Positions 25,344 to 33,019 of a DNA stretch of 64,000 bases are shown one piece after another (the first letter of the stretch is position 1; each line of letters begins with the position of its first letter). The notes under the pieces are model-generated. The model did no database searches. It saw only the letters and a list, made by a program, of their open reading frames with translations, and was not told where the DNA came from. The DNA comes from Icerya purchasi (taxonomy: Eukaryota; Arthropoda; Insecta; Hemiptera; Monophlebidae), in NCBI GenBank assembly GCA_039619475.1, contig CM077116.1, positions 302,658,464 through 302,722,463 of the forward strand, written 5' to 3'. Position numbers and translations under genes: made by a program.

Positions 25344-26545
25344 CAACAAACACGGGGACAACTTACAAACATACTATGCAATATATTAAACGGACTACCG
25401 GAGGAGCATATTAAACGATTACCGCCAAATTTAGAATTTAAAAAAAAAAACGGTTTACGAAAAAAAGTCTAAAATTAAATAATTAATCGCGCGGTTACCC
25501 CTCTCATTGAGTTTAGACTAAGTCATCAAATAACGGTATGCAGTGGAAAAAGGGAGAGTACATGAATTGGTATGAGAAAATTATCTTTATTTAAATTATA
25601 CTCAAAGTGTGTGAATGGGAGTAGTTCATTGGTATGGATCAAGTTCATATGTGTATGTCTCGGGTTCGTTAGTTATACTATTTATTGTATATATTAACTA
25701 ATAAAGAGTAGAGACATGTGTTAATTTGTAGGGCACTGCCGATAAGCCGCATGGCTTGGTGGGATCCTCGAATATAATGCACATGCATAAGAGAGAAAAA
25801 AAAAGTTTAACATGTACGGTTTAATCGGAATTTCGGTCGTTCATTTGTTTTTCTGAACTTCAACGGGAATTCCGAGAGTGATTGTAATTACAGTGAAATG
25901 GAAATTTCATCGAGCCGCTCGTTTAATGATGATAACTGTTGTAATTGTTTCATTTTTTCAATTTTGGCAATGTGGGTGCGAATTTCTTAACGGTTGAAAA
26001 TTTCACGTTATTATTATATTATAAATAATGCGGTCGCGCGACTACGGATGAATAATATCCGTAGCTAGAGTTGGCGGATTAATACGTTAAAGATTTATTT
26101 ATTCCGATAACTTTTCAATGTGTTTATTTTATTTAAGTTTAATCGAATACTGAAGAAGCAAATCTAAGGTAAAAATTTAAGAAAAATGGTATTTTTTGGG
26201 ATTAATCGTTTCTTAAACTCGGTCGTGTGTAAATTAATATCACGATACAGTCTAACTGGAGCTACAGAGCATCCTTACGACTAATTTTAAATGTACGCGA
26301 TTATTTACATATTATAGTACCCAAATATTGTTATCGATTTGTTTAATCTTATTTTCTAATTTTTAAACTATTAAAATTATATTGTGATGAAAAAAAGCGC
26401 GATTTGCCTCTTGTATATTTCTAACTTTTTACAATATTTTCGGATTATTTAATTTCTTTTTGTTTTTTACATTGTAGGACGCAGTGAAACGGTAAAGAGT
26501 TTACTTAAACAGCATTGTCCTCAGTATTTTTCGAAGCAGCAATAG
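259..26545 (+). CDS. CNOT10: CCR4-NOT transcription complex subunit 10, partial (12 exons, 3' part of gene)
   Basis: CNOT10 is a helical TPR-like scaffold subunit that, with CNOT11, binds the N-terminal part of CNOT1 in the cytoplasmic CCR4-NOT mRNA deadenylase. Twelve exons can be joined in consistent phase: 259-409, 2996-3150, 3672-3791, 8496-8555, 10994-11097, 12547-12698, 12793-12989, 18676-18794, 19445-19708, 21809-22055, 22176-22257 and 26478-26545. They sum to 1719 nt, i.e. 572 codons plus TAG. Recognisable blocks are LFYVICYNMAVIYYHIKQFG, YNSLGCVHMFLKKPMLAVLYF, YNLGIALLNAGKPHQAFDCF, NPRIWFRLVECC and SLEFSSLCVRNAMLLL, which match the order known for animal CNOT10. The first roughly 100 residues and the start codon lie left of the window. 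The C-terminus ends shortly after the last helical repeat. All assigned introns have GT and AG ends. The gene is convergent with the KCC gene. Identity is secure; individual exon ends are inferred by eye. Confidence 0.93.
661..2058. mobile_element. Foldback element with ~360-bp inverted arms
   Basis: The arms 661-1027 and 1704-2058 are imperfect reverse complements. They run from GGGGCATTTCACGTCAAATG at each outer end to a GC-rich inner end around CCGCAGCTGCGGCA. The 676-bp centre is unlike the arms and contains an 89-codon ORF. It sits in the CNOT10 intron 410-2995. Outer flanks are AT-rich, so a target duplication is not clear (ATAT possible). The class is unknown; long arms suggest a foldback or non-autonomous DNA transposon. 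Confidence 0.85.
1299..1568 (+). CDS. Hypothetical small ORF inside the foldback element
   Basis: An 89-codon open frame lying wholly between the inverted arms. It begins MSHSVFHSRCINLFGKSNHP and ends with a Lys/Arg-rich tail around RKFEKRRKQINKFL. It has no transposase motif I recognise, no signal peptide and no membrane segment. Its codons are AT-rich like the surroundings. It could be a remnant of the element's protein or a chance ORF. Confidence 0.3.
   Translation: MSHSVFHSRCINLFGKSNHPINSAKQLFNFPTSKKDEYPSILETAQIFNNCRTEIYNRTSDSSIPDVKKNYLQTQRKFEKRRKQINKFL
2996..3150 (+). CDS. CNOT10: CNOT10 exon
   Basis: Acceptor TTTATAG, donor GTTAGA. The first two bases complete an Ala codon split with the previous exon. 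It encodes ARELAEKILLLLIQTYLAIR and continues to NDPFFE, equivalent to the human helix around VCFLLVDLYILTYQAEKAL. Confidence 0.88.
3672..3791 (+). CDS. CNOT10: CNOT10 exon
   Basis: Acceptor AAATACAG, donor GTAATA, phase 0 at both ends. It encodes DASDLDSFKLRLLELKCKCL followed by IRMGESCERALRIFSENIDK, matching the conserved helix that in human reads [20 protein letters not shown]. Confidence 0.85.
4460..4688. mobile_element. TA-flanked MITE with ~85-bp terminal inverted repeats
   Basis: Outer ends read CAGGGTGCGGCAGCATAACT on both strands. The arms stay nearly perfect for about 85 bp, leaving a ~60-bp loop. It is flanked by TA (4458-4459 and 4689-4690), as expected for a Tc1/mariner-type target duplication. 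The right end abuts a (TA)n microsatellite at 4689-4742. Located in the CNOT10 intron 3792-8495. Confidence 0.88.
4850..6310 (-). mobile_element. Degenerate non-LTR retrotransposon (LINE) relic
   Basis: On the minus strand, conceptual fragments in several frames show reverse-transcriptase signatures: KASRTDLIPSELFKMLR near 6180-6120 (KA-x-G-x-D-x-IP-type motif), DDQFGFRKAKRT and a decayed EFIDKEKAFDNID near 5910-5760, and DDVTLIAENET near 5540-5505 where YADD-type motifs occur. Stops and frameshifts interrupt every part. No ends or target duplications are identifiable. It lies antisense within a CNOT10 intron. Confidence 0.7.
6829..7110 (+). repeat. Dispersed repeat, copy 1 (second copy at 58895-59040)
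   Basis: Shares phrases such as GGTTCCTTTCT, TTTCTCTGGTAC, AATTATTTCAGGCTGGGTAA and ACTTGGATCC with 58895-59040 in the same orientation. No protein recognised. A further short stretch at about 7190-7250 resembles the body of the SINE family listed below, so this interval looks like stacked fragments. Confidence 0.65.
7633..7999 (+). mobile_element. tRNA-derived SINE, copy 1
   Basis: The head has a tRNA-like RNA polymerase III promoter: A-box-like TTAGTTGCTAGAGCG and B box GGGTTCGATCCC. A ~300-bp body follows (AATAATCGCTAA...CACGTGGAAG...GCGCGCTA...) and a GAAAGAAAGAAAG tail. The same body recurs at 10347-10722 (+), 43632-44013 (-) and 27611-27875 (-). Located in a CNOT10 intron. Confidence 0.88.
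8496..8555 (+). CDS. CNOT10: CNOT10 small symmetric exon (tentative)
   Basis: A 60-nt open segment between AATAG and GTAAGT, phase 0 on both sides, encoding AIEKVSSESEEVFDARCKNK. The neighbouring exons (ending at 3791 and starting at 10994) are also phase-compatible without it. Human CNOT10 has no obvious counterpart, so it could be a cassette exon or a chance match. Its good donor and unbroken reading support it. Confidence 0.5.
10347..10722 (+). mobile_element. tRNA-derived SINE, copy 2
   Basis: The best-preserved head: A box TAGCCTAGTTGCTAGAGCG and B box GGGTTCGATCCC. GTCGC at the 5' end can pair with GCGAC after the B arm, like a tRNA acceptor stem. The body matches copy 1 and the 3' end reads TGGCACTATAAAGAAAAG. 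Located in the CNOT10 intron 8556-10993. Confidence 0.9.
10994..11097 (+). CDS. CNOT10: CNOT10 exon
   Basis: Acceptor TTTCAG, donor GTAAGA, ending in phase 2 after GA. It encodes SCSVKLLTVSSLCMKKSYQD and then SVKTLVSIPLENNF, corresponding to the human SLFLKSNFEYLRGNYRKAV region. Joining straight to the exon at 12547 gives a gap-free alignment with the human F-x-x-TGE-(7 residues)-NNLGC block. Confidence 0.85.
12547..12698 (+). CDS. CNOT10: CNOT10 exon
   Basis: Acceptor TATTTTAG, donor GTTTGT. After one base completing a Glu codon it reads LTGESVPMIVYNSLGCVHMF and LKKPMLAVLYFRKSLEEF, the canonical NNLGCIHF-type TPR motif of CNOT10. It ends with one base of a split Asp codon. Confidence 0.92.
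12793..12989 (+). CDS. CNOT10: CNOT10 exon
   Basis: Separated from the previous exon by a 94-nt intron. Acceptor GTTTTAG, donor GTACGT, ending phase 0. It encodes the most conserved stretch, including LYNLGIALLNAGKPHQAFDC and NPRIWFRLVECCIMAHSN, which parallels human NPRLWLRLAECCIAANK. Confidence 0.93.
14540..15300 (+). mobile_element. Frameshifted, truncated LINE reverse transcriptase
   Basis: Reads as a non-LTR reverse transcriptase of the endonuclease-RT type: IGPDDIPGEVIKLI at 14725-14766, FLPKKK, ELSEFQFGFRPGYSR at 14982-15026, CFLDYEKAFDSVQH at 15091-15132 and RGVKQGCILSP at 15259-15291. Frame changes fall near 14840 and 15020. Similarity stops at 15300, just before the expected YADD motif, so the element is dead. 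Located sense-strand in CNOT10 intron 12990-18675. Confidence 0.88.
15690..16560 (-). repeat. Dispersed ~0.9-kb repeat, minus copy
   Basis: Its reverse complement matches 33660-34410 over several blocks: a poly-T run followed by GCTGTTTTTG, GTTTTGTTTTATATTTT, CTTTTAAAGG, GGTGATGAGTTATGA, TTTTTTGCCG...AGGATAATCG, GATTGTAATTTAT and GTGTACGGAATC. It is split by a 165-bp MITE at 15841-16005. No protein recognised; possibly a non-autonomous element of a family common in insect genomes. Confidence 0.75.
15841..16005. mobile_element. 165-bp MITE inserted into dispersed repeat
   Basis: Both ends start TGTTGATAAA and the inner arms share GGAAATATAATTAAATTTTA in inverted orientation, giving arms of ~60 bp around a short loop. 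It is flanked by TA at 15839-15840 and 16006-16007. It interrupts the alignment between the minus repeat here and its plus copy near 34.2 kb. Confidence 0.8.
17600..18080 (-). mobile_element. LINE C-terminal relic (Jockey/R1/I-like)
   Basis: Minus-strand reading from about 18000 includes TLITDLGTKPPVNKLKTYLK, then WQLRWEREITGRKT, AQVLSGHGNFGEYLNRFKIK and PHCQYCERNETDDIYIILF. The W-x2-RW, GHG-x-F-x2-YL and C-x2-C arrangement is the RNase H-adjacent zinc-knuckle end of insect non-LTR elements. It is truncated at the N-terminal side and lies antisense in a CNOT10 intron. Confidence 0.75.
18099..18163. repeat. (ATT)n microsatellite
   Basis: Imperfect TTA/ATT tract with two ATC interruptions, adjoining the LINE relic. 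Confidence 0.85.
18676..18794 (+). CDS. CNOT10: CNOT10 exon
   Basis: Acceptor GCGCAG, donor GTTGTT (weak). It encodes GIDSCYDYSKKSELLQTVAG then NGKNRQYILKLRLC, in the position of the human IVGQGYHRKIVLAS segment, and ends phase 2. The preceding 5.7-kb intron contains several repeats. Confidence 0.82.
19445..19708 (+). CDS. CNOT10: CNOT10 exon
   Basis: Acceptor GATTATAG; the first base completes a split Ser codon. It encodes VPVPSLEFSSLCVRNAMLLL (human [20 protein letters not shown]) and AAGAYVTLCLGDPVNCLKYT. Donor GTGAGG leaves AA of a Lys codon. The human acidic and Ser-rich insert between these blocks is much shorter here. Confidence 0.9.
21203..21475 (-). repeat. Short dispersed repeat, short form (long form at 59050-59465)
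   Basis: Its reverse complement begins ATTACAACGTAATTCTTAGG and includes CTACCCCCCATT, TGTCCCAATTTTATGTAACG, AAATTTTGATAATTTTATAC and GGGGTCAAGGG...CCAAAATGGCCGAGTTT, ending in a (TA)n tail. These match 59050-59465 in order, but the minisatellite core present there is only one unit here. Located in CNOT10 intron 19709-21808. Confidence 0.8.
21809..22055 (+). CDS. CNOT10: CNOT10 exon
   Basis: Acceptor TATTTCAG, donor GTACGT. Encodes LFGHLYSAEAYLFLNKTDEA (human [20 protein letters not shown]), an acidic linker DEDDEN, and ILYNLAVVYVMKGELSKAHD (human [20 protein letters not shown]). Ends in phase 0. Confidence 0.92.
22176..22257 (+). CDS. CNOT10: CNOT10 exon
   Basis: Follows a 120-nt intron. 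Acceptor GTTTTAG, donor GTAAGT. It encodes IYMIRSAPRCEVPIHVLSLT and IYLELAM, matching human [20 protein letters not shown]. Ends with one base of a Gly codon. Confidence 0.88.
22502..22720 (+). repeat. 225-bp tandem repeat, left unit
   Basis: Begins TTCACCAGTGGTAATAACTT and ends in CCCGCGAAAACACGGCGG plus ~12 bp. It is homologous throughout to 23991-24199. The two units were adjacent before the mariner inserted between them. Confidence 0.88.
22721..23984 (-). mobile_element. Dead mariner transposon
   Basis: A 1264-bp element with ~28-bp inverted ends (AGATGTACAATAAGTTTCC at the left, AGGTGTACAAATAAGTTTCC at the right on the complement) and TA on both sides. The minus strand encodes a mariner transposase in pieces: a start near 23812 with EPNKRHLREILIYQF and CREWFQKFKNGEFDVW, then ERSGRLKLYEDTELEALLEE, STAKPNIHSKKLTLCIWWAQ, YYELLKPSEKITG, LLHDNARPHVAANL and PYSLDIAPSDYRL. 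Frameshifts and stops (including one before MLPERW near 22845) make it non-functional. The HDNARPH and DIAPSDY motifs of the DD34D catalytic core are visible. It lies antisense in the last CNOT10 intron. Confidence 0.95.
22921..23848 (-). pseudogene. Mariner transposase pseudogene
   Basis: Three overlapping open pieces (23848-23609, 23639-23445, 23349-22921) in different frames cover the helix-turn-helix region and most of the catalytic core. The C-terminus continues past a stop to about 22780 (WIASKDEEFFRRS, MLPERWEKE, SDGQYFE). At least two frameshifts and one stop are needed to explain it. Confidence 0.93.
23991..24199 (+). repeat. 225-bp tandem repeat, right unit
   Basis: Starts TTCACCGGTAATAACTTTGT and ends CCCGCGAAAACGCACGACGG. 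Differs from the left unit by scattered substitutions and small indels. No coding potential recognised. Confidence 0.88.
25020..25800 (+). mobile_element. LINE 3' end relic with UTR and A-tract
   Basis: The pieces INYLQKKKKKCSRIIMG (25058-25110) and NGLPEEHIKRLPPNLEFK (25389-25443) resemble the last part of Jockey/I-type LINE proteins. An AAAA tract (25316-25342) follows GCCGGGCCATAA. A downstream stretch reads GATAAGCCGCATGGCTTGG...GGGATCCTCG and ends in AGAGAGAAAAAAAAAG at 25787-25804, like a LINE 3' UTR and tail. The order suggests one decayed insertion or two stacked ones. Confidence 0.5.
26478..26545 (+). CDS. CNOT10: CNOT10 terminal exon
   Basis: Acceptor TTGTAG after a T-rich tract. 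It completes the split Gly codon and reads RSETVKSLLKQHCPQYFSKQQ before TAG at 26543-26545. The preceding 4.2-kb intron contains a dead mariner and a LINE 3' end. Confidence 0.82.
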
Positions 26546-26582
26546 ACGACAATTATTCGAAAAATATGATAAGTTTTAATTT

Positions 26583-26602
26583 ACACACACACACACACAC
26601 AC
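26583..26602. repeat. (CA)n microsatellite in the CNOT10 3' UTR
   Basis: About ten CA units between the CNOT10 stop codon and its candidate AATAAA. Confidence 0.85.
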
Positions 26603-26646
26603 ATACGGAGATGAAATTTTTCCTATTTTATTTTGTTACTTTATGA

Positions 26647-26652
26647 AATAAA
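26647..26652 (+). promoter_or_regulatory. CNOT10: Candidate polyadenylation signal AATAAA of CNOT10
   Basis: An AATAAA lies 102 nt past the CNOT10 stop codon, after a short (AC)n tract at 26583-26602. It is the first canonical signal downstream of the stop. Cleavage site not determinable from sequence alone. Confidence 0.5.
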
Positions 26653-27610
26653 TTAAATGTTTTCAAGATGTTTTTTAAAAATTTCTTAGCGTATTTTTAA
26701 CTCAGCGCAGCGAGCAATGAAGTAAACTGAGCAACTAGGTCTCTGAATGCATTTTAGAGAGGCGTGCTTGATAAAATCCGAGTACACGTTGAGTTAATAA
26801 GATCTATCGATTTAATTTTATTCGTCATTGTTTCAGTTTTTAATACTTCCGAGTAGTTCTTTCAAGCAACACGGACAATAATACTTTGTATTATCGAAAT
26901 TATTTTATAAAATATATATATATATTGTTGGAAGCCCTGCAATGTTTGTTAGTACTTACAGGTCAGAAAAAATGTGGTTAAGGTTGTGCATGATAAATGT
27001 AACAAGGGGCGGATCATCAGACACAAGCCTGTTTTGTTTTTTTTTTTTAATTTTTTTTTTTTTAAACTCTAAAGTACTTTCGAATTTTGTGGCCCTTTGA
27101 GTTTATAGGTACTGTCACGAGTTATCTTTTGTTTCTAGTTGTGGAGGCCAATTGTTAAAGAAACGGGTTGTGGCTAAAAATAAACATAAAGAGAAGGTTA
27201 TTTTCAAAAGAAAATCAAAACACGCGGAAAACTCCATAAATAATAAGTAAACTAGTAAAAAAGGTAGCTACAGACAGCAATAAGGGGAAAATCGCGAAAA
27301 TCTATCTCAGGGCTCGATAGCGATTATTTATATTTTACCTCTCCCTTAGAGCGTCTTTTAATCCAACCTGATTCGGTAGGTCGGTGATTTTTATTTCATA
27401 TCATCTGCACGCATATATATTCACTACAAATTTACACCTTCTTGCTCCTGTCCGTTGACTGGCGCATTCGCAAGCACAAATACCCGCGCAGCAACATAGA
27501 TCTAGTCAATAACAGACGTAACACTACTAACAGCTGTCACCGCATCCGTTATAAAATCAAACATTCCTCGAGATTATTTAATTACAACGGTATTGTATAT
27601 CGACAAAGAT

Positions 27611-27875
27611 CATCATCATCATCTGAGTCGTATCGCTCGATTTCAAGCATCGTGACTGCCTATTTGTACATTAGCAGTACAGAATAGGCGGCGCTCATGG
27701 CATATACGCAACGCGAGTGTACGCACGTAAGACTCTACATTCGAAACTGATTGGTAATCGTTTGATTTATCGATATACAAGTGCAATTCCGCTTGTATTT
27801 ACTGTGTGTACTGAACTAGCGCGCATATGATGGTATGCATGTTTGCCATTGCCTACCACGTGATTATTAGCGATA
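27611..27875 (-). mobile_element. tRNA-derived SINE, copy 4 (5' truncated)
   Basis: The reverse complement matches the SINE body: AATAATCACGTGGTAGGCAA, CATATGCGCGCTAGTTCAGT, ATCGATAAATCAAACGATTA and CCTATTCTGTACTGCTAATG. The tRNA-like head is missing on the right side, as expected for 5' truncation. It lies between the two genes. Confidence 0.85.
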
Positions 27876-28788
27876 GATGCTCGATTCGATTTATGGAAAA
27901 CAGAGATGCCCCTTGAAAATTCGTTACGCTTTATAATAGTGTAATTTGTTATAATTTGATGCACATATCCGGAAATATTAACATAATCTTTGCCGCGTGA
28001 AATACTTTCAGTAATTTTGATCTTATAGTCCAAAGTAGACGATTTTTAGTTGTTTTTTCATTCAGTAGATTAGCTAAAGTTTGACAGCATTGCAGTGATG
28101 TGTGTACGTACGTTCGCGAGTGTACGTGTGTGCATAAATGTTTCTTGATACGTTTAATTTCATTTGCGCTAGGTTAATGTTCACAGTCAACGCCCCCCCC
28201 CCCAAAAAATGATGTAATTGTATCAGTAATTTAAATTGCACTTTTTAATAATAATAATACGATGCGTGTAAAATAAATTAGACATGTTTTTAGTCAGACT
28301 TTTTGAATTTTCATATTTTTATCAAGTTTAAACGACCGAAATGCTACACAATCATCGCGTCCCAATAATTTATATGAAACTCAGTAAACTTCTGCATTGA
28401 AAATATGCGTTACTACCTCGCGGTTAAATAAGCCGAATATTACCGTTAGAAGAGGAGAATTTACAGAATTGTGTTTTTAATTCATCAGTTTGCGTTTTCA
28501 TTAGGTCGCGTGTAATTATTATCAGGGGTGGTGGTGTTATCGGATCACTTCGGTTACTTTGAGCACGTTCGTTAGTTAAATGTCGTTCAACAAACAAACG
28601 TCTACGCATACTTTTAAGTAGTATATTTTAAAATAATAATTAACGCTAAAAATGATGAATCACAAACTACGAGATTAACATAATGAAACGTAAGGTTATA
28701 ATGATAATTCTAGGAACGACGTTTTACATACAATATATCTAATAGTATCTTATCTCATCGATTCTACTATAAAGTCATCGTTGAACGA

Positions 28789-28821
<33 letters not shown>

Positions 28822-29899
28822 GTGAATACTAACGATCGTTGCGTTGGTGAGGTATAATTTCATATTTTAAATAATTAAGAACGAGAAAATATGAATAAAA
28901 CTGACAAAATTAAAATTACATAAGGAAAAAACCTAACGGGAAATTTGACGACGACGATTGTTCGCTATTAACCGTCTCCTTCTAGATGTATTTTTCGCGG
29001 TAGATCAGATATTCTTCGTGAAGTGGAGAACTCTACATTTTACTTTGTATTTGTACACAGTACGTATATATCTCTCTATATATATATATATATTTATTTA
29101 TATATTTATATGCGTGTATGTGTACAACGTATAAATATACTGTAATAAAAATATTAAATTTATAATTAATTCTCAAGTTAACTTTTTTTTAAAATTAATT
29201 AATTAATTAAAATGCATTCGAAAACACAGATTTTTACTACTTAAAATCTACTTTATTTCGGTAAATTCTGATACCGCTCCTTACGTTTTGATCATTGTGT
29301 GCAGTATGTGTCGCTCAGCTACATCGATATTTCTTAATCGTTATGAAATGGTACAATTGCAATGGAGTCACTTGTATTTAATGGTATCTCGTCGAAAGTT
29401 TTGAATGTTGATGATGTACCGTAGATTGTATTAATTTTAAAATTTCAAAACGCGCGAGGTTAAGAAATATCGATTTGAACTGTATCGAGATTTGCTTAGT
29501 TAAAATGCCGATTAAATTTATAATGAATTTATTAAATAGCAATTTAAAGTTCTAATTTTAAGTGAATTTTATTGAAACCGTCGTGAAACTGTTGGTGAAT
29601 TTACTGTAAACATGTGCCAGATTAAGATGCTCGACATAAATATATATTTTTCTCAGGCCATTGTGTGTGTGTAGGTGTGTTATAATTGAATGTTTATTAT
29701 GTAGAGTAAATTGACTTCGGTTGTTACTAGTTGAAATGTAATCATGACGTTTTGCGTAGTTGTGTGTTTTTAGTGAAACGAATTTGATGTGAACATAAAA
29801 ACAAAAAACAAATAAACAAATAAACAAATAAATTAAAGGTGAAAATCAGTATATAAGAAGCGGTGCGACAGATCACGATGATATAGAATATATACCTAC

Positions 29900-29930
<31 letters not shown>

Positions 29931-30447
29931 TAATAGAATTTTCTTTCGATAAAGTAACGCTTACATGAGATCAGAAATTATTACAACAGAAGAGGTTATA
30001 TGTAAAATACCGTTAAGATAGGTAAAAATACAAATTAATAGGTAAACACAATCGAAATATTAATTATTACTCTACGGTTATATGTAATACTCTGGTAATG
30101 CACATTTTATATCGTGTTAATCATAGTAGTACCACGGATGGTAACTAGAGTAATTAGTGTTTAAGGGTATATATATACTTATTTTGGAAATAATTCGACG
30201 CGACGGATGAAAATAAAAACAAGTGTCCTGTCGGTTAGTCTTTGAAACTTATTAGCGTTTACGATAAACGTTATAACAACGCCAGAATGAAAAGTGTAAA
30301 TGAAAAAAAAAAAAAAAACATTTAAAAATAGACGTTACATAGTAGTACGCTCTCCTTCCATTATAATAAGTAGTCGTATTAACGTTGAACGTATATAAAT
30401 TACATAACGACAACTAATAAGTAAAACAATAAGAACACAACGCACAC

Positions 30448-30452
<5 letters not shown>

Positions 30453-30495
<43 letters not shown>
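30453..30495. repeat. (AT)n microsatellite
   Basis: Uninterrupted AT dinucleotide run of roughly 21 units. Confidence 0.9.
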
Positions 30496-30498
<3 letters not shown>

Positions 30499-32652
30499 TA
30501 AATAAATGCTTAATTAGGAGATACGGCAAAAGTAAAATTATTAAATACATTTTTTAAGGTACAATTATGATTCGTAAATAGAGATGTGTATGTGTGTGTG
30601 TGTGAGTGTGTGTGCCATGCGGTGTGTGAGATTAGAACGAAACATGTTTCTGTATATGTAAAGGAAACTAGTAGTTTCGGGTTGTTCGAAGTCGGAAACG
30701 AAAGTTAACTAGGTAACCGCTTAACAGCCAGAAAAATATGTAACGTAAGAGTGCCGTTTTAGTAATATTAAAAATAATTATTTTTTTCCACCCATCCCGC
30801 TGCGACGGGGCATTCTGTGAAATTACGTTAAACAAAAAAGAGAAAACGCAGATAAATCCATACTTGACTTGTCTTTGCTAATATTTATAATTATCAAATA
30901 AATCAGAAACCTCTAGAACAAATAGAAATAGGTATAAATTTTAATGCATTAAAATAAACATCTTATTTTGGAAATATCCGGAAATATTCCTTTAAATTCA
31001 GGTATTTGGTTTAATGTATTTAAATTAATTTATACTTATTTTTGTTTGTTATTGAGGTTTCTTTCTTTATTTCATACTTGGAAGAAGAAGAAAAAAAAAC
31101 AGATTATGTAAAAGTGTAACGGTTCGCGTTTTCTAGCAGTAAGTGTTTTATGCCTTATTTTTTTCTTTTTTTTTTTTTAATTTCTTTGGATTGCTTCTCC
31201 GATTGTTTGAATAGATTTTCGGTATGGGGAAATTGTTTACTGATACTCGTGTTATTATTACACCTTTTTATAGAGATAATGATGAAAAGGTTTTTTGAGA
31301 ATGATGTGTCATTTGCTAGCGCTTTTCAACGGTTTCTTTTTTTTTTGTTTTTTCCTATTTAAATCTAGGTTGATTTGGCGCGGCCGTTTTGGAGTTTGCT
31401 GACTTTGTCGCCGCCATCGAGAAATAGAGCTTGTAACAGATAGCGGCGGAATATGTTGGTAAGAAATTTGAACGGCAGTACCGTTATTACATAAATTCAA
31501 GGTAATAATTTAAATGTTAAAAAGAAAAATAGAGAAAAAAAAAAAAAGAAAACATCGAAATTACACGCTTGACTAGTTCCTATTACGTAACGAATTTTTA
31601 TAATCGATTCTAGCGCGCACGTTTATTTGAAGATTGAATAAAAATTCGAATTTTCTGATTTTCTTTATTATTATTGCTTAATAATAATCGATATATTTTT
31701 ATGTTAAACAAATGATTTTTCTTTATTATTATTATTATTATTTTAAAATTAAATGAAACGCTATTATTTGGAGAGGAAATAGAAACGTGATAACATAAAA
31801 CGACTGCGCCGAATATTTCGTGGCTTTATTTGGCAAAGAATTTACTTCCATTTTAATTTTGTAAATGTTAATTTTATTTATAAAAATGTCACGTTTAAAA
31901 TAAGTCAGATAAATAAACTATAAAATTCGTTATTTTTCCACGTTTTTTTTTTTTTTAGTCCTGTAAAAATATTCGGGCTCAGAAATTTTTCACTGTAATA
32001 GTAGTGTTAACACTTTATTATTTGCGGTGGTCCGTTGCAAAAAAAATTCTCGCGGAAACTGTCTTTTATTTTTATTAATTAGTTCTTTCTTCACTGCTTT
32101 AGCGACAAGAGTTCACCCATGAGAGCAGCCTGACAGTAATTCGAGCTATTCGACGTAACTAAATAATGGTAACTGTTTAATCTCTTCCGGATGTAGTAAT
32201 TTATATCATTTTGCACTACTGCAGTGCTTCGAATCTTTAGGACTCTTCTCGCGCTTGCAGGAGTTATACTCGTCTGCCGATTAAAGATTCTTTAAGCTTA
32301 AAACATCGGATACAAACCTCGCCGACTTTCTTTTTTTTTTTATTATTCGACGATCTGGCCGGTACTGGCGCCGACGTGTCGCGTAATTTACATCGATAAA
32401 ATGTCGTCGATGCTATTTTCTATTCGCAAATCTTAACACTTATACTTAGTGTAAAAGGTAGTAGTAAAGTTATTAATTATAATAATATATACGCGCGCGT
32501 TCTAATTACAGAATAGAATAATAAAATGTACTAGAAAAATTTAGGTTAAATATTCAAATCGAAAAAATAAAAGAAAAAATACTACTACTGCCTTCTCGCT
32601 GATTTCTTCAAGTTGACCGTCGTGCCACCCGGCGCCGCGCCTATTTGCCGAC

Positions 32653-32744
32653 TTAAGAGTAGATGGTTATAACTTCGCGCCCACTGCCGCGTACCATCAG
32701 AACCCTTTCCAAGTTCTCCGTTAAAATTTCCAAAAATTCCATAT
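32653..32744 (-). CDS. kcc: KCC terminal exon
   Basis: Acceptor CGGCAG. It completes the split Tyr codon and reads [20 protein letters not shown], then GREVITIYS and TAA at 32655-32653. This is the universal KCC C-terminus, except that the usual RGGGREV is RGSGREV. A candidate minus-strand AATAAA lies at 32344-32339 within a poly-T tract; it is weak, so the true 3' end is unresolved. Confidence 0.93.
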
Positions 32745-32971
32745 CTGCCGATTGTTATTAGTTTTCTCGGTTAAGGAATTATCTATGATAATATCGTACG
32801 TATTTCGAAACGATACATTTGATAGGATTAGTACGTCTTCCGAAACGAGATCACCGGATTTAATCGCGAATAAATAAAATAAAATAGTGTGGCTGTGTGA
32901 TTTTTACCTTTTTTAAATTGGAATTAACAAATGTTTGCATTTTCTGTTTTGCTATTTTATTAAATATATAT

Positions 32972-33019
<48 letters not shown>

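Larger units (their letters stand above)
26653..32652. other. Convergent intergenic interval (CNOT10 and KCC 3' ends)
   Basis: No gene recognised. It contains a truncated SINE (27611-27875), (TG)n at 28791-28812, TA-rich runs near 29070-29112, (AG)n at 29903-29927, (AT)n at 30453-30495 and (TG)n near 30591-30612. Part of it is probably the KCC 3' UTR. ORFs here contain microsatellite or low-complexity translations and are not credible genes. Confidence 0.6.
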
